A DNA stretch of 64,000 nucleotides from Ancrocorticia sp047501485 (GTDB taxonomy: Bacteria; Actinomycetota; Actinomycetes; Actinomycetales; Actinomycetaceae): positions 868,001 to 932,000 of the forward strand of contig JAZDRN010000001.1 of assembly GCA_047501485.1 (NCBI GenBank). The letters are read 5' to 3'. Below the pieces are notes generated by a model that was not told where the DNA came from, did not search any database, and saw only the letters and a list, made by a program, of their open reading frames with translations. Shown piece by piece: positions 46,491 through 55,299 of the stretch (the first letter of the stretch is position 1; the number at the start of each line of letters is the position of its first letter). A program made the translations under genes and the position numbers.

Positions 46491-48386
46491 GTGAGCGGGC
46501 AGGGACAGACCTCAGGAACCGGTGCGAACGGAAGAAGTGGGTACAAGATGGCGGCAGCTGCCGGGATGGATTTCTTCAGAGTGGTCAAGGGAAGGCTTGC
46601 GGTCATCGTGACGCTGAGCCTCATCGGGGCGATAACGAGCGTGATCCCGCTGATTGGAATCGTGGAACTTGCCAGGACGTTGTGGCCGGCGCTCTCGGGA
46701 GGTTCGGTCGATAGTGGGCGGGCATGGGCGATCGTCGTGATCAGCGCCGCCGCGCTGGTGGTGAGCTTCGTAGCGGCCGGTTCCTCCGCCGGGATCAGCC
46801 ACCTGGCTGACAGCGATCTGCAACTGGACCTGCGCACACGTATCGTGCAGCACCTGCGTTTGCTTCCGTTGGGATGGTTCGACGCCCGCTCGTCGGGCGC
46901 CGTGCGCAAGGCGACGGAGAACGATGTCTCCGCCCTTCATCAACTCGTGGCCCACGCCATCCAGGACTTCATCACCGCGGTGACCGTCCCGCTGATCTCC
47001 ATCGTCTACCTTCTCGTGAGCGAGTGGCGGATGGTCCTCGCCTGCATCCTGCCCATCGTCGTCACAGTCTTCCTCTACCAGAAGATGATGGGCGGAAGCC
47101 CGGAGAAGTACGTGGAGTACGATGCCTCGGTTGTTCGGCTCAACTCGGCGACCATCGAGTACGTGCAGGGAATCGCCGTGGTCAAGACCTTCGGGCAGGC
47201 GGGCCGGAGCCACGGCCGCTACCGCGACGAAACCGGACGTTTCGTCAAGTTCTATGGCGATTGGATGCGCGAGACCTCCACGCCGCAGAGTGCCATTGAG
47301 ATCGTCACCTCGCCTGTGGTGATCCTGACGTACCTGTGCGGCGTCGGTACCTGGCTCGTCTCCGCGGGTATCACCACGCCCGTGGGTATCCTGCCGGCGT
47401 TGCTGCTGGGAATCGGCCTCACCGCTCCGCTGCTGAACCTGGGTTTCACCGCCCAGTTCATACGCAACGCGGTCAAGGCCCGCGAGTCGCTTCTCGAGTT
47501 CTTCTCCCAGCCTGCAATAGCCCAGCCCGTGGCGCCGATATCGCCCCGGGGCGGCGCAGTGGCGATGGACGACGTCGCTTTCAGCTACGACGGCGAGCAC
47601 CGGGTCCTGCACGAGATCGCCGGTACCTGCGCTCCCAGTACTGTGACCGCCTTGGTGGGGCCATCGGGTTCAGGCAAATCGACGTTGGCCCGGCTCGTGC
47701 CGCGCTTCTACGACGCCACAGAGGGTGCCGTGACCGTCGGCGGCGCCGACGTGCGAAGGATCGTGGCGGCGCAGCTTTACTCCCAGGTCGGCTTTGTATT
47801 CCAGGATTCCTACCTGTTGCGGACCACCGTTCGGGACAACATTCGACTCACCGATCCGAAAGCGACGCAGGAGCGGGTGGAGAAGGCGGCGCGGGCCGCA
47901 CAGATCCACGATCGCATCATGCGGCTGCCGCGCGGCTATGACTCCATCATCGGGCAGGACGCTCATCTCTCGGGCGGCGAGGCGCAGCGATTGACTATCG
48001 CCCGCGCATTACTGACCGACGCCCCGATCCTGGTGTTGGACGAGGCTACGGCCTTCGCCGATCCCGATTCGGAGGCGGCCATCCAGCGTGCGCTCTCCGA
48101 ACTGGCCAAGGAACGCACATTGCTGGTGATCGCCCATCGGTTGCACACCATCACCGGAGCGGACCAGCTACTGGTGATGGATGGCGGACGCATCGTCGAA
48201 CGCGGAACCCACGCCGGACTCTCCCAAGCCGGTGGTCTCTACCAGGAGATGTGGGAACGCTACGAGGCCGCTCGCCCCGAGGGCTTCGCCGGCTCCCGGG
48301 CCGACGCCTCCTCGCCCTTATCCGTGAGTACAGGCAACTCCAACACGCGCAACAGTTCCCACCTCACTACGGAGGCCGATCGATGA
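46491..48386 (+). CDS. ABC transporter, fused permease-ATPase (IrtA/YbtP-like)
   Basis: The 631-residue protein has six membrane helices (to about residue 320) and an ATPase domain: Walker A GPSGSGKSTLARLV (about 390), Q-loop VGFVFQDSYLL, signature HLSGGEAQRLTIARALL (about 493), Walker B APILVLDEATAFADPDSEAAI. The helix and loop style (DFFRVVKGRLAVIV, WFDARSSGAVRKATENDVSALHQ) matches the siderophore-linked exporter-fold importers IrtAB/YbtPQ. Start is uncertain. GTG 46491 has GAAAGG upstream, and ATG 46548 is another choice. The frame open to 46410 lies before the transcription start. It couples to the next gene with ATGA. Confidence 0.88.
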   Translation: MSGQGQTSGTGANGRSGYKMAAAAGMDFFRVVKGRLAVIVTLSLIGAITSVIPLIGIVELARTLWPALSGGSVDSGRAWAIVVISAAALVVSFVAAGSSAGISHLADSDLQLDLRTRIVQHLRLLPLGWFDARSSGAVRKATENDVSALHQLVAHAIQDFITAVTVPLISIVYLLVSEWRMVLACILPIVVTVFLYQKMMGGSPEKYVEYDASVVRLNSATIEYVQGIAVVKTFGQAGRSHGRYRDETGRFVKFYGDWMRETSTPQSAIEIVTSPVVILTYLCGVGTWLVSAGITTPVGILPALLLGIGLTAPLLNLGFTAQFIRNAVKARESLLEFFSQPAIAQPVAPISPRGGAVAMDDVAFSYDGEHRVLHEIAGTCAPSTVTALVGPSGSGKSTLARLVPRFYDATEGAVTVGGADVRRIVAAQLYSQVGFVFQDSYLLRTTVRDNIRLTDPKATQERVEKAARAAQIHDRIMRLPRGYDSIIGQDAHLSGGEAQRLTIARALLTDAPILVLDEATAFADPDSEAAIQRALSELAKERTLLVIAHRLHTITGADQLLVMDGGRIVERGTHAGLSQAGGLYQEMWERYEAARPEGFAGSRADASSPLSVSTGNSNTRNSSHLTTEADR

Positions 48387-50128
48387 TTCGCAAACTCATT
48401 TCGCTGTGCAGCCCACGCGGGCAGGCAATCCTGCGGCGGCTCATCGTATGGGTCGTCGTCACGGCCGTGCTGCAGGGATTGGCCTTCCTCATCCTCGTTC
48501 CGTGGCTTGGTGCCCTCATCTCCGGGGACATGGAGGCGGCGAGCCGCTGGTTCGCTCTGCTCGCTGGAATCGGGGTCGGCTACGTGATCGCTTTCTGGTT
48601 CGGCAATAAGGCCGGCCAGGAAGGAGCGACCGAGGTCCTGTCCTCGCTTCTGGCACGGTTGGGGGACAGAATCGTCGAGCTGCCGACCGGCTGGTTCTCC
48701 TCCGATCGTTCCGGCGAGATGGCGGACACTGCGACACGGGGGATCGTCTTCGCCTCCAGCGCGCCGTATGCGATCCTTCGCCCCATCCTCACCGCCTTCA
48801 TCACCCCGGCGACAGTATTCGCCGGCACGTTGTTCATCGACTGGCGTTTTGCGGTGGTGATGGCGGTGGCCGCCCCCATCATGTGGTTCGTCTATCGTTG
48901 GCTCTCCGCCCGGGTGGGGCAGGCCGATCGTGAGCACGTCGTCGCGGTGGCCGATGCCTCCGCACGAGTCATCGAGTTCGCCCGCGTGCAGCCCGCGCTA
49001 CGAGCTGCCGGTGACAACTCGATCGCCGCGCAGTTGGTCGACGACGCGCTGCACACGCAGCATGCCGCCAACCGGAACGTCCACATAACCGGCGGCGCAG
49101 GCATAGGCATCTTCGGCGCCGTGGTGCATGCGGCGGTGATAGCGGTCCTCGTTCTGGGAACGTGGCTGGCGCTCGACGGAGGCCTGGATATCGCCAGTCT
49201 CATCCCGCTACTCGTGCTGGTCGTGCGTTTCACCGAGCCGATCTGGCACTCGGGTGCCATGGGCGGCGGAATCCAGATCGCCAGCAACACGATCGACCAG
49301 ATTCAGCGGTTGATCGACGAGCCGGTGCTGCCCGAACCGGTGAAACCCGCCGTGCCGCGTGATCACGGCATCCGCTTCGATCACGTCACCTTCGGATATG
49401 GCGAGGCTCCCGTGCTGCGCGACCTGAGCTTCGAGGCGCCGGATGGGGCCATGACAGCGATCGTGGGTCCCTCCGGGTCTGGAAAGACCACGATCACCCG
49501 GCTGATCGCGCGCTTCTACGATCCTGAGGAGGGAACCGTCTCCATCGGTGGCGTGCCACTTCCGGACATGGGAAGTTCCCAGGTGATGCGGTGGGTGGCA
49601 CCGGTATTCCAGGATGTCTACCTCTTCGACGGAACGATCCTCGACAATATCTGGCTTGGCAAACCGGAGGCCACCCGCGACCAGGTCATAGCCGCAGGAC
49701 GCCAGGCCCGAGTCGATGAGATCGCCGATCGCCTGCCGGCTGGCTGGGACGCGCGGGTCGGGGAGGGCGGAACGAACCTTTCCGGGGGTGAACGTCAGCG
49801 GGTGTCCATTGCCCGCGCTCTCCTCAAAGACGCACCCGTCGTCTTGCTCGACGAAGCCACCGCGGCGCTCGACGTGGGCAATGAGCAGGCCATCCAAGGA
49901 GCGTTCGACGCGGTACGGAAGGGACGCACGCTCGTCGTCGTCGCACACCGGCTCCAGACGATCGCCACCGCGGATCACATCATCATGCTCGACGAACACG
50001 GAGGGATCGGCGAGCAGGGAACCCATGAACAGCTGATGGCGGCCGACGGCGGCTATGCCCACTACTGGTCCGAACGTGTCGAGGCCGCCGGGTGGCGGCT
50101 GTCTGCCTCACAAGAAAAGGAAAACTGA
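48383..50128 (+). CDS. ABC transporter, fused permease-ATPase (IrtB/YbtQ-like)
   Basis: The 581-residue partner of the preceding gene begins at ATG 48383 with CGGAGG 7 bases upstream. Its N-terminal membrane domain ends near 300, and the ATPase has Walker A GPSGSGKTTITRLI (about 363), signature LSGGERQRVSIARALL (about 467), and Walker B APVVLLDEATAALDVG. The two are expected to form a heterodimer. In known YbtPQ/IrtAB cases this fold imports metal-siderophore complexes despite its exporter architecture. A short five-base gap precedes the binding-protein gene. Confidence 0.88.
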   Translation: MIRKLISLCSPRGQAILRRLIVWVVVTAVLQGLAFLILVPWLGALISGDMEAASRWFALLAGIGVGYVIAFWFGNKAGQEGATEVLSSLLARLGDRIVELPTGWFSSDRSGEMADTATRGIVFASSAPYAILRPILTAFITPATVFAGTLFIDWRFAVVMAVAAPIMWFVYRWLSARVGQADREHVVAVADASARVIEFARVQPALRAAGDNSIAAQLVDDALHTQHAANRNVHITGGAGIGIFGAVVHAAVIAVLVLGTWLALDGGLDIASLIPLLVLVVRFTEPIWHSGAMGGGIQIASNTIDQIQRLIDEPVLPEPVKPAVPRDHGIRFDHVTFGYGEAPVLRDLSFEAPDGAMTAIVGPSGSGKTTITRLIARFYDPEEGTVSIGGVPLPDMGSSQVMRWVAPVFQDVYLFDGTILDNIWLGKPEATRDQVIAAGRQARVDEIADRLPAGWDARVGEGGTNLSGGERQRVSIARALLKDAPVVLLDEATAALDVGNEQAIQGAFDAVRKGRTLVVVAHRLQTIATADHIIMLDEHGGIGEQGTHEQLMAADGGYAHYWSERVEAAGWRLSASQEKEN

Positions 50129-50133
50129 CCCAA

Positions 50134-51726
50134 ATGAAAACTCTGGTACCACCGATGAAGAAGGTGTTCGCACGCACAGGCCTGCGTCATAGCCGGATCG
50201 CCCGGGGCCGCCCGCCGCGGCGTGGTCGCTGGGCAAACAGCGCCATCGCAGCGTTTCTCGCCTGCGGTTTGGCTCTCGCCGGATGCTCGGATTCTGGAGC
50301 CGAAGGGAATTCAGCCCCCGAATCCACCGTGCGCGTCGGCATTCTGGGCGGTCCCAGCGACACCCTCGACATCACCAATGCCGCCACCAATCTGCCCTAC
50401 GCCGTGCTGCTGAACGTCTACGATTCGTTGGTCCTGTTGCAGGGCGGCGAATTCGAGCTGCAGCTGGCCGAATCGGTCACCCCGAACGAGGACGCCACCC
50501 GATGGACCATCGCGATCCGCGACGGCGTCACCTTCCATGATGGTTCCCCGTTGACCTCGACCGATGTCCTCTACAGTCTCAAGTACCTCGCCGAGTCGGC
50601 TAATTTCGGCACGATCTATGGCGACGTCGACTTCGAGACCTCCACGATCGACGACGACCTCACCCTCACCTTGCATCTGACACGCCCGCGCGCGGACTTC
50701 GTCGAGGCGATGCTCTCCCAGCTGAGCCCCGTCTTCCCCGACGGCACCACGGACTTCACCAGTCCCGTCGGCTCAGGACCTTTCAAACTGGAGAGCTTCT
50801 CGGCCGACTCCGGCGCCAAGCTCGTCCGCAACGAGGACTACTGGGGCGGAGCTCCGGCAATCGAGGCCTTGGAGATCGTGCCGATCATGGATGGCAGCGC
50901 TCGCCTCTCCGCCCTCACCGACGGTCAGGTGGACATCGTGACCGGTCTGTCCGCCACGGCGCTGGGCAGCCTCGAGGGGAACGACGCCTTCGTGATCGAT
51001 GATCCCGGGCCGACCGATTCGAGTGCTTTCACCTTCCACATGAACACCTCGATCCCGCCGTTCGACGATCCGGAGGTGCGCGAGGCATTGCGGATCGGCA
51101 TCGATCGCCAGGCGCTCGTGGATGTCGTGCTTCAAGGCACGGGAGAGATCGGGAACGACCTCATCGGGCTCGGACTGCCCGGATACGCGGACGGCGTGCC
51201 CCAGCGCGAATACGATCCCGGGCGCGCTGAGGAGATCTTCGCCGAACACGGCGTGACGGAGCTGGGAATCATCGTGGCCGAGCTCGCTCCCGGCTTGACC
51301 GACGCCACCAAGCTGCTGCAGCAGCAGCTGGCCGATCTGGGTGTCACGCTCACCATCACCGAAGCCGATCCATCGACCCTCTTCAGCAACCTCGAACCGG
51401 TGTACGCCACGCAGCTGTTCACCAACTACTTCAACAACAGACCGGCCGCGGTCACACTGCCTGTCTATCTCAGCCCGGACTCGCCGTACAATTTCAGCCA
51501 GTGGAAGGACCCGGAATACGCCGAGTTGCTGACGCAGAGCGAGACCCTCGTCGATGACGAGGCTCGGGCCACCGCCCTCGAAGACGCCCAGGAGAGGCTG
51601 TGGGCCGAAGGCGGGGATATCGTCTGGGGGTACCAGCCCAACCTCGGGGCACATGCCAAGGGCCTCGAGGGCGTGAGTTCCACCCAGTCCATCCCGCTCT
51701 TCGCGGAGGCGACAATCACCCGATGA
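50134..51726 (+). CDS. Substrate-binding lipoprotein, family 5 (peptide/nickel/metallophore type)
   Basis: The 530-residue protein has an N-terminal basic stretch and lipobox LALAGCSD (about 47-54), then the SBP_bac_5 domain: VRVGILGGPSDTLDITNA, LAESVTPNEDATRWTIAIRDGVTFHDGSPLTSTDVLYSLKY (the conserved FHDGxPLTxxDV), KLVRNEDYWGG, and WAEGGDIVWGYQPNLG near the end. It binds the substrate outside the membrane and passes it to the permeases that follow. ATG 50134 is used, but no ribosome site is near, so ATG 50155 remains possible. Stop and next start overlap (ATGA). Confidence 0.9.
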   Translation: MKTLVPPMKKVFARTGLRHSRIARGRPPRRGRWANSAIAAFLACGLALAGCSDSGAEGNSAPESTVRVGILGGPSDTLDITNAATNLPYAVLLNVYDSLVLLQGGEFELQLAESVTPNEDATRWTIAIRDGVTFHDGSPLTSTDVLYSLKYLAESANFGTIYGDVDFETSTIDDDLTLTLHLTRPRADFVEAMLSQLSPVFPDGTTDFTSPVGSGPFKLESFSADSGAKLVRNEDYWGGAPAIEALEIVPIMDGSARLSALTDGQVDIVTGLSATALGSLEGNDAFVIDDPGPTDSSAFTFHMNTSIPPFDDPEVREALRIGIDRQALVDVVLQGTGEIGNDLIGLGLPGYADGVPQREYDPGRAEEIFAEHGVTELGIIVAELAPGLTDATKLLQQQLADLGVTLTITEADPSTLFSNLEPVYATQLFTNYFNNRPAAVTLPVYLSPDSPYNFSQWKDPEYAELLTQSETLVDDEARATALEDAQERLWAEGGDIVWGYQPNLGAHAKGLEGVSSTQSIPLFAEATITR

Positions 51727-52661
51727 GAAGAAGCACGGTGCACCCGCTCGGGCGCATTCTCCTCTGGGCCGCGACTCTGGCGGCAACCTGCTTCGCTATC
51801 TTCCTGATCTTGGACGTTCTCCCCGGAGACGCGGCGAGCCAGCAGCTCGGCATGAAAGCCACACCCGAGCTGCTGGCCGCCCGGCGCCACGACCTCGGCC
51901 TGGACCGCCCGGTTATTCTTCGCTTCGGCGAGTGGTTCACGGGACTGTTCAGCGGGGATATGGGTACGGTCCTCGCTACCGGGCAGCCGGTGAGCGCGAT
52001 GATCGCGGGACCGTTGAGCCGGAGCGCCATCCTGGTGGTGCTGGGCCTTGCAGGAATCGCGATCGTGGGGGTTGGCGGCGGAATCCTGGCGGGTGTCCGC
52101 TCGGGTTCGCGAACCGACAGGGTGTTGAGCAGCTGGGCACTCTCCATCATCTGCGTTCCAGAGTTCGTCATCGGCACCTTCCTGGTTCTGATTCTCGCCA
52201 CGTGGCTGCATCTGTTTCCGGCTGTCTCGCTGGTGCCTATCGGGGGCTCGATGCTCAGCCGCCCCGCGGCGCTGGCGCTTCCGGCGATCACGCTCATCCT
52301 GGTGGGATCGGCAACGCTCCTTCGCCAGGTCCGGGCACTTGTGGCCCAGCAGGCCGAGCGACCCCATGTGGAAGCGGCCCGAATAGCCGGCCTGCGTGAG
52401 GCAACGATCCTGCGGTCGCACCTGCTTCCCGGAGCGGTCGCTCCGATTGCCCAGGCATGCGCGGTGATCGTGCCCTACGTGGTGGGTGGAACCGTCGTCA
52501 TCGAACGCGTCTTCGCATTTCCCGGCTTGGGAAGCGTACTGGTCTCGGCAGTGGGCAACCGGGAACCCGAATTGCTCATGAGCTGCGTGCTCATCGTCGT
52601 CGGGCTCAGCCTGATGGCCTATACCTGCGCCGATGCGCTGCGAAGAAGGGGAAGAGCGTGA
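51723..52661 (+). CDS. ABC permease (DppB/NikB/CntB-type)
   Basis: The 312-residue protein has about six helices. LRQVRALVAQQAERPHVEAARIAGLREATILRSHLLPGAVAPI carries the EAA motif for contact with the ATPase. FLILDVLPGDAASQQLG is the family's external loop start. The start overlaps the binding-protein stop (ATGA) and its end overlaps the next gene (GTGA). Confidence 0.92.
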   Translation: MRRSTVHPLGRILLWAATLAATCFAIFLILDVLPGDAASQQLGMKATPELLAARRHDLGLDRPVILRFGEWFTGLFSGDMGTVLATGQPVSAMIAGPLSRSAILVVLGLAGIAIVGVGGGILAGVRSGSRTDRVLSSWALSIICVPEFVIGTFLVLILATWLHLFPAVSLVPIGGSMLSRPAALALPAITLILVGSATLLRQVRALVAQQAERPHVEAARIAGLREATILRSHLLPGAVAPIAQACAVIVPYVVGGTVVIERVFAFPGLGSVLVSAVGNREPELLMSCVLIVVGLSLMAYTCADALRRRGRA

Positions 52662-53599
52662 AATCTCCTGTGGATACCGACCCGACAGAACGGGGTCAGG
52701 TGCCTGCCGCCAACGATTCTCCCGTCCCTCGCACGCAAGGCAGCGCTCCTGCCCCCTCGTGCGATGGACCGGCGGGGGAGAACGGCGATCAAACCGGCGG
52801 CGAGAGAACGTCTCGTATCCGCTCCGGCAGTGGTTTGCTCGTGGGACTTCTCCTCGCGGTGATCATCCTGGCCTTCATCGGTCCCTTCCTCCCGCTGGAG
52901 GGAGCGCGGACCGTCGCACCACCGTACGCCTCTGCCGGCGGCGGACTGTTCCTGGGGAGCGACGGGTTGGGTCGCGATGTGTTCGCCCGCCTTCTCCATG
53001 GAGGTGGGGGACTCATCCTCATCGCCTTGGGCGCCACCATAGCCGCTGTCGCCGTCGGCCTGATTCTGGGATTCATCATGAGTATCCGCTCATTGTTTGC
53101 ACGAGCGTTGCAGGTGGTGGTGGATATCGTCCTTGTGATACCTCCGATTCTCACCATGCTCGTCCTGATCTTCGGCCTGGGCGGGGGAATCGCCACGATG
53201 TTCCTCATCACCGCTGCCGTGACCGTGCCGTTCGTGGCCCGCTACACCCGGGCGCTGATCGTCCCGCTGCTCGGCGCCGACTTCGTTCTGGCGGCCAGAC
53301 TAGCCGGTGACGGTTGGATACGCGTTGCGCTCCGGGACATCGCACCGAACCTCGCCGGGCCGCTCCTCGCGGACGCCGGAGCCCGTTTCGTCGGTGCGCT
53401 CTATATCGTGGCGTCGGCCGGATTCCTGGGTTTCAACCCGCTGGGAGGCGACGGAGACTGGGCGACGATGATTCAAGCGAATCTCGACGGGCTCGGGAAG
53501 AACCCGTGGGCCAGCCTGGCACCGGCGTTCGCCGTCGTTCTCATCACCGTGCCGGCGAACCTGCTGGCCGACCGCTGGACCCGGAGGCTAAGCCGATGA
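52658..53599 (+). CDS. ABC permease (DppC/NikC/CntC-type)
   Basis: The 313-residue protein has a long hydrophilic N-terminus (about 55 residues), LGSDGLGRDVFARLLHGG (the family's GTDxxGRDxxSR motif), and the EAA loop AARLAGDGWIRVALRDIAPNLAGPLLA. It starts at GTG 52658 inside the preceding stop and ends in an ATGA overlap with the ATPase gene. Confidence 0.92.
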   Translation: MKSPVDTDPTERGQVPAANDSPVPRTQGSAPAPSCDGPAGENGDQTGGERTSRIRSGSGLLVGLLLAVIILAFIGPFLPLEGARTVAPPYASAGGGLFLGSDGLGRDVFARLLHGGGGLILIALGATIAAVAVGLILGFIMSIRSLFARALQVVVDIVLVIPPILTMLVLIFGLGGGIATMFLITAAVTVPFVARYTRALIVPLLGADFVLAARLAGDGWIRVALRDIAPNLAGPLLADAGARFVGALYIVASAGFLGFNPLGGDGDWATMIQANLDGLGKNPWASLAPAFAVVLITVPANLLADRWTRRLSR

Positions 53600-55206
53600 T
53601 CGACGTCGACCATCTCTCGATCGCGACAGAGGCGGGCCTGCCCATCCTCGCCGGCATCTCGGCGCACATCGACGACGGCGCCGTTCGCGCGTTCGTGGGG
53701 GAATCCGGGTCGGGGAAAACCACCTTGGCGCTGGCACTGTGCGGGCGCATACGCCCGGGCTTGACGAGGACCGAGGGGAGCGTTCATGTGGGAGGAGAGA
53801 ACCCGTTCGTGCTATCGGCCGCGGGATTGCGCGCCTTCCGCCGCGATCGCGTCGCCTGGCTGGGCCAAGATCCGGCGCTCAGTCTCACTCCTTGGCACAC
53901 CGTCCGTAGGACGCTGACCGAGACACTGGGAGTCGATGCCGACGACGACGCCTTGTCCCGGCACCTAGAAAAAGCCGGTCTATCCGATCCGACCGCTTTC
54001 CTCGATCGTCTTCCAGGCCAGTTGTCAGGCGGTCAACGGCGCCGGGTGGCGCTCGCCCGGGCTATGGCACGCCGTCCACGGGTTCTCATCCTCGACGAAC
54101 CCACGGCGGGGCTGGACTCCCGGGCCGTCGACGATGTCCTCGAGACCCTGCGATCGCTACGCGATGAGACCACGACGATTCTTCTCATTACCCACGACCT
54201 GGCCCTGGCTGCCAGGTTCGCAGATTCCGTTTCCGTTCTGGAGCGGGGAAAGCTCGTCGAGACCCTGCCCGCCTCGCGATTGCGGGAGGGAGCCGTATCT
54301 CGCGCAGCCAGGGAGCTGCTGGCGGCCGATCTCAACAACGGAGACCGAGGCGCGTTCGCTCGCCATCCGCGCGAAGCCGGGCGGACAGAGCGGAGAACCG
54401 GATACGACGCCGATCGCAGGAGCGGTGGGTTTGATGCTCCGGCGAGTCAGAAGGCCGTAGCGCATGAGGTTGTAGCGCATGTCGGAGATATTCGCCTGCG
54501 TCCATCGGTCCTCGAGCTGAACGATCTCGACGTGAGGATTCCTGGGGGAAGACTCATCACGGACCCGATAAACCTGGTGGTGACGGAAGGGAGCGGTACC
54601 GCCGTCGTCGGCCCTTCCGGAATCGGGAAGACGACGATCGTGAATGCGCTCGTCGGTCTCGCACCAGCACGTTCCGGAACGATCGCGCTGCGGGGAGAGC
54701 GGCTCGCGCCACGTTACGAGGATCGGACGCGTGAGCAACGGCTCGCGATGCAGCTGATCCCTCAAGACCCCGCCCGAAGTCTCAACCCCGCGGTCTCGGT
54801 GCGCAGACAGCTGAGCCGTGCGCTGCGACGGGCGCGACCGGGATGCACGAGGACCGAGATCAACCGCGGATTGATCGAGATACTCGAGGAGGTGAGCCTG
54901 AGCCCGGAGATTCTGAAGCGGCACCCGCCGAATCTTTCCGGCGGCCAGAGCCAACGGGTGGCGATCGCACGTGCTCTGGCACACGGGCCACAGGTGTTGA
55001 TATGTGACGAATCGACATCCGCGCTCGATCCGACGGTGCAACGCGAGGTGCTCGACACCCTCAGGGCCCTGCGGGAAGGAGGTCTGGCACTGCTGGTCAT
55101 CACCCACGATATGGGTGTCGCGGACTATCTGTGCGAAGCCAGGCTGACCCTGGCGGCTGACCACACGCACACCCATGAATCGGTCAAGCCCCGATCTGGT
55201 GGCTGA
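53596..55206 (+). CDS. Fused double ATPase of the importer (DppD-DppF/CntD-CntF-like)
   Basis: The 536-residue protein carries two ATPase domains. First: Walker A GESGSGKTTLALAL (about 35), signature QLSGGQRRRVALARAMA, Walker B PRVLILDEPTAGLDS. Second: Walker A GPSGIGKTTIVNAL (about 336), signature NLSGGQSQRVAIARALA, Walker B PQVLICDESTSALDP. Family members usually come as two genes, so fusion is notable but common in actinobacteria. A His/Thr-rich end (HTHTHE) might touch metal. It powers the permeases before it. Confidence 0.92.
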   Translation: MIDVDHLSIATEAGLPILAGISAHIDDGAVRAFVGESGSGKTTLALALCGRIRPGLTRTEGSVHVGGENPFVLSAAGLRAFRRDRVAWLGQDPALSLTPWHTVRRTLTETLGVDADDDALSRHLEKAGLSDPTAFLDRLPGQLSGGQRRRVALARAMARRPRVLILDEPTAGLDSRAVDDVLETLRSLRDETTTILLITHDLALAARFADSVSVLERGKLVETLPASRLREGAVSRAARELLAADLNNGDRGAFARHPREAGRTERRTGYDADRRSGGFDAPASQKAVAHEVVAHVGDIRLRPSVLELNDLDVRIPGGRLITDPINLVVTEGSGTAVVGPSGIGKTTIVNALVGLAPARSGTIALRGERLAPRYEDRTREQRLAMQLIPQDPARSLNPAVSVRRQLSRALRRARPGCTRTEINRGLIEILEEVSLSPEILKRHPPNLSGGQSQRVAIARALAHGPQVLICDESTSALDPTVQREVLDTLRALREGGLALLVITHDMGVADYLCEARLTLAADHTHTHESVKPRSGG

Positions 55207-55299
55207 GGACGGTGGAACATGCTTCGGCCCATGGGGAGGAAGCGAGCTGGCGTTTCGGCATCCGAAGTGAAAGTCATCTGAAGTGAAAGCAGGGAAGCA

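Noticed and set aside
46512..47612. Minus-strand frame of 366 codons
   Set aside because: Antisense to a clear ABC transporter with low-complexity His/Arg/Asp content. It is a shadow frame.
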